Source of the DNA: Erwinia endophytica
Lineage (GTDB): Bacteria; Pseudomonadota; Gammaproteobacteria; Enterobacterales; Enterobacteriaceae
Direction of reading: 5' to 3'
Length of the DNA stretch: 64,000 bases
Assembly: GCF_009295515.1 (NCBI RefSeq)
Contig: NZ_RQVV01000053.1
Coordinates: 124,001-188,000, forward strand
Positions 23,131 through 32,239 of the stretch are shown one piece after another. The notes under the pieces were generated by a model, which saw only the letters and a program-made list of their open reading frames with translations, had not been told where the DNA came from and did not search any database. The position numbers and the translations under genes were made by a program. Position 1 is the first letter of the stretch. The number at the start of each line of letters is the position of its first letter.

Positions 23131-24487
23131 TTCTCAGACTCCAGCGACTCAGTCGCGCGCGCAACTGAAAAAATCACTGACCTTACTACCGGTGGTGATG
23201 ATCGGTCTGGCTTATATGCAGCCGATGACCTTGTTTGATACCTTTGGCATTGTTTCTGGTCTGACCGATGGCCATGTGGCCACGGCTTATGTTTTCGCTT
23301 TAATTGCGATCCTGTTTACTGCGCTGAGCTATGGCAAGTTGATTCGCCGCTTTCCGTCTGCGGGTTCGGCGTATACCTATGCCCAGAAGGCTCTCAGCCC
23401 TCATATTGGCTTTATGGTCGGCTGGTCATCGCTGCTGGACTACCTGTTCATGCCGATGATCAATATTTTGCTGGCAAAAATTTATTTTGAAGCGTTAGTC
23501 CCGGGGATCCCTTCGTGGATTTTTGTAGTGGTCCTGGTTGGATTTATGACGCTTTCTAACCTGAAAGGCATCAAGACGGTTGCCAATTTCAACAGCGTTA
23601 TCGTGGTTTTGCAGGTGGTGGTGATGGTGGCCATTGTTGGCATGGTCATCTACGGCGTGGCTCATGGTGAAGGTAGCGGGACGCTGGCAAGCAGCAAACC
23701 CTTCTGGTCTGAAAACGCGCATGTTGTGCCGATGATTACCGGTGCGACCATCTTATGCTTCTCATTCCTCGGTTTTGACGGCATCAGCTCATTGTCTGAA
23801 GAGACGAAAGACGCGGGGCGGGTGATCCCGAAAGCGATCTTCCTGACGGCGCTGATTGGTGGGGTGATTTTTGTGGTGGTGTCTTACTTCCTGCAACTGT
23901 ACTTCCCCGATATCTCGCGTTTTAAACATCCTGATGCGTCGCAGCCGGAAATTATGCTTTATGTGGCGGGTAAAACTTTCCAGTTTGCCATCCTGATTTT
24001 CTCCTGTGTGACCGTACTGGCATCTGGTATGGCAGCACATGCTGGCGTCTCCCGTCTGATGTATGTGATGGGGCGCGACGGTGTGTTCCCGGAACGTTTT
24101 TTTGGTTACATCCATCCTACATGGCGGACGCCGGCATTGAATGTGCTCTTGGTCGGGGTGATTGCGTTGACGGCGATCACCTTCGATCTGGTCACGGCGA
24201 CGGCGCTGATTAACTTTGGCGCGCTGGTGGCTTTCACCTTTGTGAATCTGTCAGTGATATCGCAATTCTGGGTCCGTGAGGGGCGCAATAAAACCTTGAA
24301 AGACAATCTTAACTTCCTGCTATTGCCGCTGTGTGGCGCGCTGACGGTGGGGGCGCTATGGGTTAATCTGGAAAAGAGCTCGATGATCCTTGGCCTGATA
24401 TGGGGTGCGATTGGCCTGATATATCTGGCCTTCGTCACTCGCAGTTTCCGCAATCCGGTACCACAGTGTACTGAAGATCTGTTGTAA
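23120..24487 (+). CDS. plaP: Putrescine importer PlaP (APC family)
   Basis: The 455-residue inner-membrane protein has about 12 hydrophobic segments. It is near-colinear with E. coli PlaP (YeeF), for example [41 protein letters not shown] and [18 protein letters not shown]. PlaP is a low-affinity proton-driven putrescine transporter. The start has no strong ribosome site of its own, in keeping with coupling to the upstream ORF. It is convergent with sbcB. Confidence 0.94.
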   Translation: MSLNSQTPATQSRAQLKKSLTLLPVVMIGLAYMQPMTLFDTFGIVSGLTDGHVATAYVFALIAILFTALSYGKLIRRFPSAGSAYTYAQKALSPHIGFMVGWSSLLDYLFMPMINILLAKIYFEALVPGIPSWIFVVVLVGFMTLSNLKGIKTVANFNSVIVVLQVVVMVAIVGMVIYGVAHGEGSGTLASSKPFWSENAHVVPMITGATILCFSFLGFDGISSLSEETKDAGRVIPKAIFLTALIGGVIFVVVSYFLQLYFPDISRFKHPDASQPEIMLYVAGKTFQFAILIFSCVTVLASGMAAHAGVSRLMYVMGRDGVFPERFFGYIHPTWRTPALNVLLVGVIALTAITFDLVTATALINFGALVAFTFVNLSVISQFWVREGRNKTLKDNLNFLLLPLCGALTVGALWVNLEKSSMILGLIWGAIGLIYLAFVTRSFRNPVPQCTEDLL

Positions 24488-24496
24488 TATTGCGGA

Positions 24497-24522
24497 TGAA
24501 AAGAAAAGGGCGCTGCGGCGCC
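24497..24522 (-). terminator. Intrinsic terminator of sbcB
   Basis: On the minus strand GGGCGC (24522-24517) pairs with GCGCCC (24512-24507) over CGCA and is followed by TTTTCTTTT. It stands 48 bases beyond the sbcB stop. The plus-strand side has only a weak T tract, so it serves plaP poorly. Confidence 0.85.
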
Positions 24523-24569
24523 CTGTTAGCCTGGAATGATCCCGGCCAATAAAGCACGGTATAGCGGAT

Positions 24570-25997
24570 TCAGGAAACCAACGCCTGCACATAATCGAAC
24601 AACGCTTTGAGCTGAGACAGTTTCGCGTTGTCTCCCTGATACTGATTAAATAGCCTCTCCAGTTCCTGCACGTAGTTTTGTACCCGTTGCGGATTCAGTA
24701 TTTCGCGCCGGTGTTGCAGCCAGCGATTTTGCTCAGCTTCATCTAACGTGCCAGGAAAGTTCCGGGCGCGATAACGAAATAATAGTTTGGCAATACGGTC
24801 ATCATTAAAGGTCAGATTTAGTGCCGGTAAGTGCTCTGGCGCAGTTTGCCGGATGATATTCATTGCCGCACGGTCCGCATCGCTGAAGAAGCCATCATAC
24901 AACTGGGCATCGACATCGTCAGAAGGTGTGAAAGGCTCGGCTTCAGCAAACAACGTGACCACCTTTTCACGAATTTCCGGATGTTGGCGCAGCAGGGTAA
25001 GGTTATTCTGGCAGTTCTGACGGTCGATTCCCAGCCGCTCAGCATCTTGTGGGCGCAGGGTATTGGCGGGGGCGATGACCGGGCATTTGTTGATGTGTAC
25101 CAGTTTGAGCGGCACAAGGGAATTATCACCCAGTTGATCCCTGGGCGTATAAAGACGCTCACGAAGTTGATCGGCATCCAACTCCAGCAGGGGAGCCATA
25201 TCGCCAGCCAGATCACAGGTGATCAACGCATTTTTATTCACCGGATGCCAGGCCAGTGGGGCGATTAAGCTGGTGTTGCTGCGAAAAGCGCCAAACATGC
25301 CGGAGATATGCACCAGTGGTTTCATCTGGGGGATATCAATCAGCGTAGTGATTTTTTGTTTGTTGCGGTGGCTGAATAAAAAGTCATACAGCCGCGGTTG
25401 TTTCTCTTTTACCAGCCTGGCCATAGCGATAGTGGCATAGACGTCAGACATTGCATCATGCGCATTCTCATGTGCCACACCGTTGGCTTTGGTCAGATGT
25501 TCCAGGCGGAAGCTGGGGAAGCCGTCATCATTCTCCGGCCACTCAATCCCTTCTGGCCGCAGCGCATAGCAGGCACGCATCACATCCAGCAAATCCCAAC
25601 GGCTGTTGCCATGTTGCCAGCTCCAGCCATAGGGATCATAAAAATTGCGGTATAGCAGGTTGCGAGTGACTTCGTCATCAAATCTCACATTGTTATAGCC
25701 GACAATACAACTGCCTGGTGCGCTAAACAACGGGTGGATCCGTTGCGCGAATGCTGCCTCGTTGATCCCTTTCGCCAGTGCTATCTGCGGTGTTATCCCG
25801 GTGACCATCACCGCTTCCGGCTGGGGCAGGTAGTCATCAGCAGGCTGGCAGTAGAAGACTTCCGGTTCGCCAATGATGTTGAAATCCATATCCGTGCGCA
25901 CCCCGGCGAACTGCGCAGGGCGGTCCAGAGACGGACTTTTACCGAAGGTTTCGTAATCATGAAAAAGGAATGTTGGCGGGACTGGCTGGTTTTTCAT
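24570..25997 (-). CDS. sbcB: Exodeoxyribonuclease I
   Basis: The 475-residue 3'-5' single-strand DNA exonuclease acts in recombination, mismatch repair and repair of replication ends. The DEDDh active site begins with FLFHDYETFGKSP (Asp and Glu). A further Asp lies in VGYNNVRFDDE, and the His-Asp pair is in HENAHDAMSDV near residue 180. The SH3-like and helical C-terminal parts are present and the length is normal. It is the last conserved gene before the IS-rich island. Confidence 0.96.
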   Translation of the reverse strand: MKNQPVPPTFLFHDYETFGKSPSLDRPAQFAGVRTDMDFNIIGEPEVFYCQPADDYLPQPEAVMVTGITPQIALAKGINEAAFAQRIHPLFSAPGSCIVGYNNVRFDDEVTRNLLYRNFYDPYGWSWQHGNSRWDLLDVMRACYALRPEGIEWPENDDGFPSFRLEHLTKANGVAHENAHDAMSDVYATIAMARLVKEKQPRLYDFLFSHRNKQKITTLIDIPQMKPLVHISGMFGAFRSNTSLIAPLAWHPVNKNALITCDLAGDMAPLLELDADQLRERLYTPRDQLGDNSLVPLKLVHINKCPVIAPANTLRPQDAERLGIDRQNCQNNLTLLRQHPEIREKVVTLFAEAEPFTPSDDVDAQLYDGFFSDADRAAMNIIRQTAPEHLPALNLTFNDDRIAKLLFRYRARNFPGTLDEAEQNRWLQHRREILNPQRVQNYVQELERLFNQYQGDNAKLSQLKALFDYVQALVS

Positions 25998-26143
25998 TTT
26001 TGTTCTTTATCGGTGATTTTTACATAACTAACTGAAAAATATATTAATATAAATATATCATTAGCAGGCGTGGTATCGAGCTGTTTACATGGTAAACCAT
26101 CTTTGGCCATGCATGAAGTGATCGCTGATCCCATCTTCCGCTA

Positions 26144-26203
26144 GGGTGTGTCCCTTAACTTAACAACCGATTTAAAAATAGCCTGACAGCTCCCAGCTTT
26201 TAG
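26144..26203 (-). mobile_element. IS5-family terminal remnant, copy A
   Basis: Starting at GGGTGTGTCCCTTAACTTAA, these 60 bases match the sequence starting at 29366 at nearly every position and in the same orientation. Copy B also encodes the end of an IS5-type transposase, so this piece is the 3' terminal end of such an element. The rest of the element is missing here. Together the two copies bracket the gtrABC operon. Confidence 0.75.
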
Positions 26204-26643
26204 ACTACCGGTTAAAACGGTTGTAAATCGTTTTCCCGTGACCATAGCGTTCAGGTAAATTTTGCCAGGGGGCGCCAGAACAGAGTACCCAGAATATGCC
26301 ATTCATAACATGTCTGTGCGAAAAGTAAGGGTGTCCACCTCAGGAAGAACCTCTTTCAGCTGGCAGTATGGGGGAAATCAGCGCCCATGCATCATCAGGG
26401 AAATCGTAACGAGCCAAATTGAAGAATTTTTTGTAGTTAAACCATGAGCCAGATTGTTCAAAAAATAGTTACGGGACACGCCCTGGTTTCCAGGATTTCC
26501 GGGGCGGTTCATATTTTCTGGTGACTCATTTCGCACAACTGGTAAAACCCATTCCCTGTCTGAAGGTGACTCGTACCACACTTGCGCTACGACGGCACTG
26601 GATACTGGAGAGGGAAGTGTAAATACTGGTAACATTGAACTGG
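26204..26643. other. Unassigned stretch between IS remnant and gtr operon
   Basis: About 440 bases show no recognised gene. Small ORFs exist on both strands (plus 26262-26447, minus 26378-26635), but they have no recognisable domain and no convincing ribosome site. It could be leftover prophage or IS DNA, since gtr operons often travel with phage. Confidence 0.4.
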
Positions 26644-26674
26644 CTTAAAAAAGTCCCACCTTCCGGTGGGGGTC
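26644..26674 (-). terminator. Terminator of the gtr operon
   Basis: On the minus strand CCCACC, loop GGAA, GGTGGG (26670-26655) is followed by ACTTTTTTAAG. It lies 9 bases after the serotype-specific gtr gene. Confidence 0.85.
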
Positions 26675-26678
26675 TTTA

Positions 26679-27935
26679 TCACTTCTTAATCAGCTTCATT
26701 GTCCAGCCTGGAGGGAGAATTCTTATCTCAACTTTCTCTCCTTTTGGTTTGAAATTAAAAGCCTGTATGTCTTGTGCGTATCCGGATTCTGGCAAATTTG
26801 GCAATCTGAAGTGCTTCGGCACTATCGCTGCAAAAATTATCAATCCAACAATCAGTGTTACTGTTCTGAACTTCGGTATAACCGAAACTAGCGAAACTGC
26901 GAGGCATGCAAGTGCCACATTTGTTACATAGAAATATCTCTCGCCAGCCTCGGTGTTAAATATTAGAGGCCACTGTGGCTGATTGAAAGCTATAACTGGA
27001 CTCTTAAGGGCAAACCCTATCATCAGAACTGGGAACAGAATAAGGCATTTTATTCTCCAGTTATATTTCAGGAAAGAAAAAAACAAGGCGGCACAAAGGA
27101 TAATAAACAAAAAAATGTTTACATTTCCATGCACTGCCATTTCCCTTGCTAAATAGAATGGCAGGAATGAACCATAAATCAATCTACAGGAAATGATGTC
27201 TGACAGAAGACCAAAACTATAGCCAAGAGGGGCATCGATTCGGGTTGCGCCTGATGTTTTAAGAATGGCGATGATTTGAATGATGCAGCATAAAGCCATA
27301 ACCACATCGAAAGCGTTGATCCCACGCACAGCCTTGATGATGCCTCCGCGAAGACAGATTCGCTTTATGATAAGGCAGGGTACGATGAATACAACGAAAG
27401 GTCCGCTCAGACCGCTAACAACAAGAACAATGAAGTCGTGAACTTTCCCCACAGGGCTTTCAGGTTCTTTAGCCATCAACACGGCCATGAGGTACATTGA
27501 TAGATACCAGTGCGCATTTGTAATATTTACAAATCCTTCGGAAATATTTGGCATCAGAATAAAATATGCTGCGACAGAAATTCTGAATTTTAAAGGAGCA
27601 AATCCCATCCTATCAGATAAAATAAAACCAACAAAGAAACACCTAATTAGAATTGCTATTATATTTGCCGCCAAAGGTGCGTTAGATAATCCGAATAACA
27701 ATGCAATGCCATATGTAATCCTGGAAATTGTCTGGTAATATCCATTCTGAGGTAGAATGATTGAATTCCAAAAGCCATCATTGTATATTCCGGCCAGCCA
27801 TACTTTACCATCTTCAGCCCACGGTTGAGCAGCAGTTATTACGTCAGGTCTTCGCATTGCGATGATAATGAATGAAAGGATCATAAATCCTGTTATTGAA
27901 ACAACCCCTAATTTATGATTGATATTTTTTATCAT
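26679..27935 (-). CDS. Serotype-specific O-antigen glucosyltransferase (GtrC-type) membrane protein
   Basis: The 418-residue protein has about ten hydrophobic segments and a short loop QPWAEDGKVWLAGIYNDG near residue 37, characteristic of Gtr-type transferases. Such enzymes move glucose from bactoprenol-phosphate-glucose to O-antigen in the periplasm, and this third gene decides linkage and acceptor. It directly follows gtrB (one base between stop and start). The sugar acceptor in this strain is presumably the rhamnose-containing polymer of the main locus, which is inference. Confidence 0.83.
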   Translation of the reverse strand: MIKNINHKLGVVSITGFMILSFIIIAMRRPDVITAAQPWAEDGKVWLAGIYNDGFWNSIILPQNGYYQTISRITYGIALLFGLSNAPLAANIIAILIRCFFVGFILSDRMGFAPLKFRISVAAYFILMPNISEGFVNITNAHWYLSMYLMAVLMAKEPESPVGKVHDFIVLVVSGLSGPFVVFIVPCLIIKRICLRGGIIKAVRGINAFDVVMALCCIIQIIAILKTSGATRIDAPLGYSFGLLSDIISCRLIYGSFLPFYLAREMAVHGNVNIFLFIILCAALFFSFLKYNWRIKCLILFPVLMIGFALKSPVIAFNQPQWPLIFNTEAGERYFYVTNVALACLAVSLVSVIPKFRTVTLIVGLIIFAAIVPKHFRLPNLPESGYAQDIQAFNFKPKGEKVEIRILPPGWTMKLIKK

Positions 27936-27936
27936 T

Positions 27937-28851
27937 TTATTTGAAGTTCCTTTTAATTATATATCGAGGTCTTTTTTTTGTTTCCGTGTAAATCCTTCCT
28001 ATATATTCACCGAGCACACCGATCCCGATTAATTGAACACCGCCAAGGAAAAGGATTGATACAAGTATTGACGGGTAACCTTTGATTGGGTTTCCAAAAA
28101 CCACAGTATCAACAATTAGATACGCGCCATACAGGAATGACAGGGCAGCCACAAATATCCCAACATATGTCCACATCCTCAGTGGAAATGTTGAAAACGA
28201 GGTAATCCCCTCGAGAGCCAGGTTCCACAGTTTCCAGCCATTAAATTTAGTCTGACCAGCGACCCGCACAGATCTGGTGTATTCGACAATTTCCGTTTTC
28301 CCACCAACCCACGACAGGATCCCTTTCATGAACAGATTCCGTTCTGGCAGGCGTTTTATGTTTTCAACTATTTCACGTGACATGAGCCGGAAATCACCGA
28401 CATTTTCCTCGATCTCAGGATTGCTGATCATGTTGTGTAGGCGGTAGAACCATTCTGCGGTTCTGCGCTTCATATAACCGTCACATTCTCGATCGCGGCG
28501 CTTAGCCAGAACAACGTCAGCGCCTTCCTGCCATTTTTCAATCAATTTCGGGATAACGGATATCGGATCTTGTAGATCAACGTCAATCGGTATAACAGCA
28601 TCGCCAGTAGATACCTCAAGACCTGCGAACAGTGCGGGTTCTTTGCCGAAATTTCTCGTAAAACTGATTGGTATCACCAGCTCATCAGAAACCGACAGGG
28701 CATTGATAATTTTCTCTGTATTGTCAGTGCTGCCGTCATTAACAAAGACTATCTCCACATCATGCTGTGCCAGTTCATTACGCACTGCCTGATAAAAAAT
28801 AGGTATGGCGTCCTTTTCATTGAATACCGGGACAACAAGAGATATCTTCAT
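27937..28851 (-). CDS. gtrB: Bactoprenol glucosyltransferase GtrB
   Basis: The 304-residue GT2 enzyme loads glucose from UDP-glucose onto undecaprenyl phosphate at the inner membrane. The N-terminal catalytic domain has [22 protein letters not shown] and the metal-binding DVDLQDP. Two C-terminal hydrophobic hairpins (about residues 225-290) anchor it. The start overlaps the gtrA stop as ATGA. It is the conserved middle gene of gtrABC operons found in phages such as P22 and SfV. Confidence 0.93.
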   Translation of the reverse strand: MKISLVVPVFNEKDAIPIFYQAVRNELAQHDVEIVFVNDGSTDNTEKIINALSVSDELVIPISFTRNFGKEPALFAGLEVSTGDAVIPIDVDLQDPISVIPKLIEKWQEGADVVLAKRRDRECDGYMKRRTAEWFYRLHNMISNPEIEENVGDFRLMSREIVENIKRLPERNLFMKGILSWVGGKTEIVEYTRSVRVAGQTKFNGWKLWNLALEGITSFSTFPLRMWTYVGIFVAALSFLYGAYLIVDTVVFGNPIKGYPSILVSILFLGGVQLIGIGVLGEYIGRIYTETKKRPRYIIKRNFK

Positions 28852-29207
28852 TTCTTCTCCCTGAACACAATGAAATTTGAGTAGATAAAGCCAGCCACAA
28901 GGCTTATCGCTGAAAATGAAATGAGCGTGATTACAGGATTAATGTGTGCATAGTCAGCTATGTTCCCCACACCTGCTGCCATAGCTCCCATAAAAAAAAC
29001 ATACATGGCATAGCGAATGGTTGTCGCCTTCGCACTGAACGTCCACTTTGCATTAGCAAAAAAAGAGAATGTCACGGCGACACAGAATGCAGCCAGATTC
29101 GCAGTGGACTGGCTTGACCCGGCATAAAGCATGGCTGCAAAAATGAGCCAGTGGATAGCTGTGTTGAACATACCAACAGAGGTATACATTGTAAATAATT
29201 TCAACAT
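28848..29207 (-). CDS. gtrA: Bactoprenol-linked glucose flippase GtrA
   Basis: The 119-residue protein has four hydrophobic segments and the GtrA-family opening [20 protein letters not shown]. It is believed to flip bactoprenol-phosphate-glucose to the periplasmic side. The start at 29207 gives the length of known GtrA proteins. An in-frame GTG at 29246 or ATG at 29222 is possible, and none of the three has a strong ribosome site. No GATC sites occur upstream, so the Dam/OxyR phase switch known for many gtr operons is not evident. Confidence 0.9.
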   Translation of the reverse strand: MLKLFTMYTSVGMFNTAIHWLIFAAMLYAGSSQSTANLAAFCVAVTFSFFANAKWTFSAKATTIRYAMYVFFMGAMAAGVGNIADYAHINPVITLISFSAISLVAGFIYSNFIVFREKK

Positions 29208-29365
29208 GTAATTATTCTGCATTTGAGAATGTTCTGATTTTGCCACTGAAAAAGGATGAATAGCAAGAACTCGTAAAGAGATATAATAATTTGCTACAGA
29301 AACGATGCTAACTACAGCACTTTCTCTGACTGTCAGGATGAAAAAGGTGCTGCGCCATGCTGCCA

Positions 29366-29579
29366 GGGTGTGTCCCTTAACTTAACAACCGCTTTAAAAA
29401 CAGCCTGACAGCTCCCAGTTTTAGCATACTCAGGTAGTTTCTTGCTGTTTTTTCTGAGCGTGTTGCAATACGACGATTTTCTTTTAGCATCGCAAAACAA
29501 CGTTCCACGACATTGCGTTTTCTGTACAGCCGTTTGTCGAGTATTCGACGTCTGTCCTGACTGGCTTTTTCATTCGATT
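29366..29579 (-). pseudogene. IS5-family element remnant with transposase C-terminus, copy B
   Basis: The minus strand encodes the last ~67 residues of an IS5-family DDE transposase, including KRNVVERCFAMLKENRRIAT and ARNYLSMLKLGAVRLFLKRL. The element end GGGTGTGTCCC begins at 29366. The N-terminal part of the transposase is lost because a second insertion sequence sits at 29582. Copy A of the same end lies at 26144 in direct orientation. Confidence 0.85.
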
Positions 29580-29894
29580 TAGAGCCTATCCCACAAGGGA
29601 TTATCGTATAATGCACAGAATGCGACTGATATTTGCTCATCAGCCCGGCCTATCGTCGTTTCCAGGAATGGCGTGACGCCGGGTTTTTGAACGCTTCTGG
29701 CAGAACGGGTTGCTGGCCTGTGAGCAACAGGACTCCATTGACTCGTTATGGCTCTCGATGGATGGCTGTATGACGAAATCACCGCTGTCTGGCTCAAAAA
29801 ACAGGACAGAACCCTACAGACCGGGGGTAACCCTCAGTCTCAGGACAGTTGTCACCCCCTCTGAAAAATCAATCTGAAGGCGACGGAGTGACAA

Positions 29895-30377
29895 ATGAAA
29901 CGTATTTCCCCGGAGCGTAAGGCCAGTGTACTGGCGAAATTGCTGCCACCTTACAACATGACTGTCGCGGCGGTTGCACAGATGGAAGGGATATCGGAAG
30001 CTACCCTCTACAACTGGCGAAATCAGGCTAAACATGAGAGAAAACCGGTGCCGGGTGCAGAGAAAAGCAGTGAACAGTGGCCAGCCGAAGCCCGCCTTGC
30101 CGTGATAATCGAAACCGCCACACTCAGTGAAGCGGAATACTGCCGTAAAAAAGGCCTTTACCCTGAACAGATAATCCAGTGGAAACAGGCATTCCTGCAG
30201 GTGCCATCAGTGGATGACCGTGCAACGCTGAAGCAGAATCAGAAAGAGATTAAACAACTGAAGCGTGAACTGGTCCGTAAAGAGAAGGCGCTGGCGGAGG
30301 CGGCAGCCTACTGGTGCTGCGAAAAAAGCTCAGGGACTACTACGGGGAAACGGACGGGGACGACTGACATCAGGTGA
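29895..30377 (+). pseudogene. IS3-family transposase OrfA, frameshifted
   Basis: The reading frame opens with MKRISPERKASVLAKLLPPY and has a helix-turn-helix (AAVAQMEGISEATLYNWRNQ) and a coiled-coil region rich in Lys, Arg and Glu before residue 135, as in OrfA proteins of IS3-type elements. Near 30306 one base is missing. In the next frame the expected LLVLRKKLRDYYGETDGDD and stop appear, so the annotated end is altered by the frameshift. Confidence 0.75.
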
Positions 30378-30546
30378 TGAACGGCAACAGTTTATCGCGT
30401 GGATAAATGAAGCTGTCGCGACCGGAGCCCGCCGGTCGGTGGCCTGCCGCGAAGTTGAGCTCAGTGTCCGAACCTGGCAACGATGGCAAAACTCCCCGGA
30501 AGATCGAAGAACCACAGTGATACGCCCGGTGCCCCCAATCGCCTGA
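30373..30546 (+). pseudogene. IS3-family OrfB N-terminal fragment
   Basis: The frame encodes GDERQQFIAWINEAVATGAR, VACREVELSVRTWQRWQNSP and RTTVIRPVPP, then breaks off where IS5-type sequence resumes. The rve/integrase catalytic part is absent. It follows OrfA in the usual order. Confidence 0.65.
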
Positions 30547-30949
30547 CTGGATGAATTGCTTCCGTCGGGTTCTGATCCGCTGGGAAAAGAAAGTCGAAAA
30601 TTATGAGGCGATGATGCATTTTTCCTGAGGCCTCATTGTCTGGAATAAAAACCTATTGGGATAGACTCTTAGCCAAGTTGAGTACAAGTGGCAAATGAAT
30701 AGCATAAAAGTAGAGTCATATATGCAAAAATAATCCCCTATCATTATGATTTATAATATTTTTTAAAGAAAGTAAATAATTGTAGGATATCATATCCACT
30801 TCTTTTCTACCATACTACCAGAAAAGACAATCCCACTGATATATGGAATTCAAAATCGTTTTTAGAGCTTCAAATCTACATCTTGAGATTTATTGAGTTC
30901 ATAGTATAGAATAGTAGTATTACTATTTTTTATAACTCAGGTTATTGAG

Positions 30950-32230
30950 ATGCACTTCTTATTTGGCAGTAAAAAAGCAAACACTCAAGAGGTTGATTTA
31001 AATACTGACACTCTTTCAGTACTATCTAATCTTCGCCCTGATATCCCCAAACATATCATTAAGACACTTATTATGGATGGTGATTGTTATCTTTCAACAT
31101 ACCAAGATGTTAAAGATGCAGGGATATGTCCAATTGAACATTATTTTTCTTATGGCGAATCTGAAGGAAGAACTTTTTTTCCTCCAATGTTACATAACAG
31201 AGCACCAATCTTATCTTCGATACCGAGTAAAAAAGTCTATTTTTCTCAACTCCCTGCCAATAATGGATCTTTTCTTTATCGAATAGACTTCCCTTCTAGA
31301 ACCGAGAAAGATGTAGTAATTGTTAATTACGAATCTACGCTTATTGACATTCTAACTTCCTTTTTTTCAGCGAAATCCTGTGTTTTTGTCAGACCAAGTA
31401 ACAATGAAAAAACTATATTTCTTATTCAACTAAGTCGAGTTTTAGGAGTAAGAGTTATTTATGATTTTGATGACTTAATGCTACCGGAATATACTGATGA
31501 GAAAGGAGCAATAAGGTCTGATGTAGCAGATTACAAATTAATGTTTAATCATTTAATGATAGATTCTGCACTACTGACATTGTCTGATGAAATAACGTGC
31601 ACAACTAAATTGATTTTAGATAAATACAAACATCTGAATAGTTATATTACTGTACAAAAAAACAAACTCCCCAAATCTTTCTTTCGTGATAAGAATTACA
31701 TTATTCAATCAAAAACCAAAAAACATCCCCAAAAAATTAAAATATTATACTTATCAGGTACTATTACCCACTTGAAAGATTATAGTTTAATTAGTGGCCC
31801 ACTATTAAAATTGTGCCAAGATTTTCATGATAAGATAGAATTTAACTTTATGGGAGAACTTAAAGATCAATCTAAAATATTAGAGATATTGAACATTGAT
31901 TCCCATTTTATTTCTTATGAAAGTTTTGAATCTATGCTAGAAACAATAGGTAAACATGATTTGGTATTGGTACCTTTAGAAAAAACAATCTTCAATGATG
32001 CCAAGTCTAACATAAAATTTATTGAAGCTGCATCACAAGGTACAGCTGTTATAGCCTCTCCAGCAGAAGAATTTTCTTCATCTATAGAACATGGCATTAA
32101 TGGATGGATTTGTCAGTACGAACATGACTGGTATTCAACAATAAAAAGCATCATAGAAAAACCGGAATTATCTCTCACTGCTGGTTTGAAAGCTTATGAT
32201 AAGGCTTTTGAATTATATTCATATGAATGA
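30950..32230 (+). CDS. GT-B fold (GT4-like) glycosyltransferase, AT-rich
   Basis: In this 426-residue protein the C-terminal half carries NDAKSNIKFIEAASQGTAVI (about residues 345-364) and HGINGWIC, the nucleotide-sugar binding pattern of GT4-like enzymes. Near the N-terminus YLSTYQDVKDAG and IEHYFSYGESEGR form a small repeat motif that often precedes glycosyltransferase domains. VRVIYDFDDLM lies mid-protein. GC content is near 30 per cent, far below the chromosome. It sits with the next gene between IS remnants. The sugar and acceptor are unknown. Confidence 0.75.
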   Translation: MHFLFGSKKANTQEVDLNTDTLSVLSNLRPDIPKHIIKTLIMDGDCYLSTYQDVKDAGICPIEHYFSYGESEGRTFFPPMLHNRAPILSSIPSKKVYFSQLPANNGSFLYRIDFPSRTEKDVVIVNYESTLIDILTSFFSAKSCVFVRPSNNEKTIFLIQLSRVLGVRVIYDFDDLMLPEYTDEKGAIRSDVADYKLMFNHLMIDSALLTLSDEITCTTKLILDKYKHLNSYITVQKNKLPKSFFRDKNYIIQSKTKKHPQKIKILYLSGTITHLKDYSLISGPLLKLCQDFHDKIEFNFMGELKDQSKILEILNIDSHFISYESFESMLETIGKHDLVLVPLEKTIFNDAKSNIKFIEAASQGTAVIASPAEEFSSSIEHGINGWICQYEHDWYSTIKSIIEKPELSLTAGLKAYDKAFELYSYE

Positions 32231-32239
32231 TATTTTCAA

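Larger units (their letters stand above)
29582..30668 (+). mobile_element. Broken IS5-superfamily element interrupted by IS3-type DNA
   Basis: The left end GAGCCTATCCC (29582-29592) and the right end, read inward on the minus strand as GAGTCTATCCC from 30668, agree at 10 of 11 bases. Both are flanked by TTA (29579-29581 and 30669-30671), a TNA target duplication typical of IS427/IS1031-like members of this family. Inside, 29645-29824 encodes a piece with YRRFQEWRDAG and LSMDGCMTKSPL (one-base frameshift). The C-terminal piece is at 30548-30662, with FRRVLIRWEKKVENYEAM, and has an internal TGA. The middle is replaced by IS3-type sequence. Confidence 0.75.

Noticed and set aside
26378-26635. 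85-codon minus-strand ORF downstream of the gtr terminator
   Set aside because: It has no recognisable domain and no convincing ribosome site, in a stretch of IS or phage debris; left as unassigned DNA.
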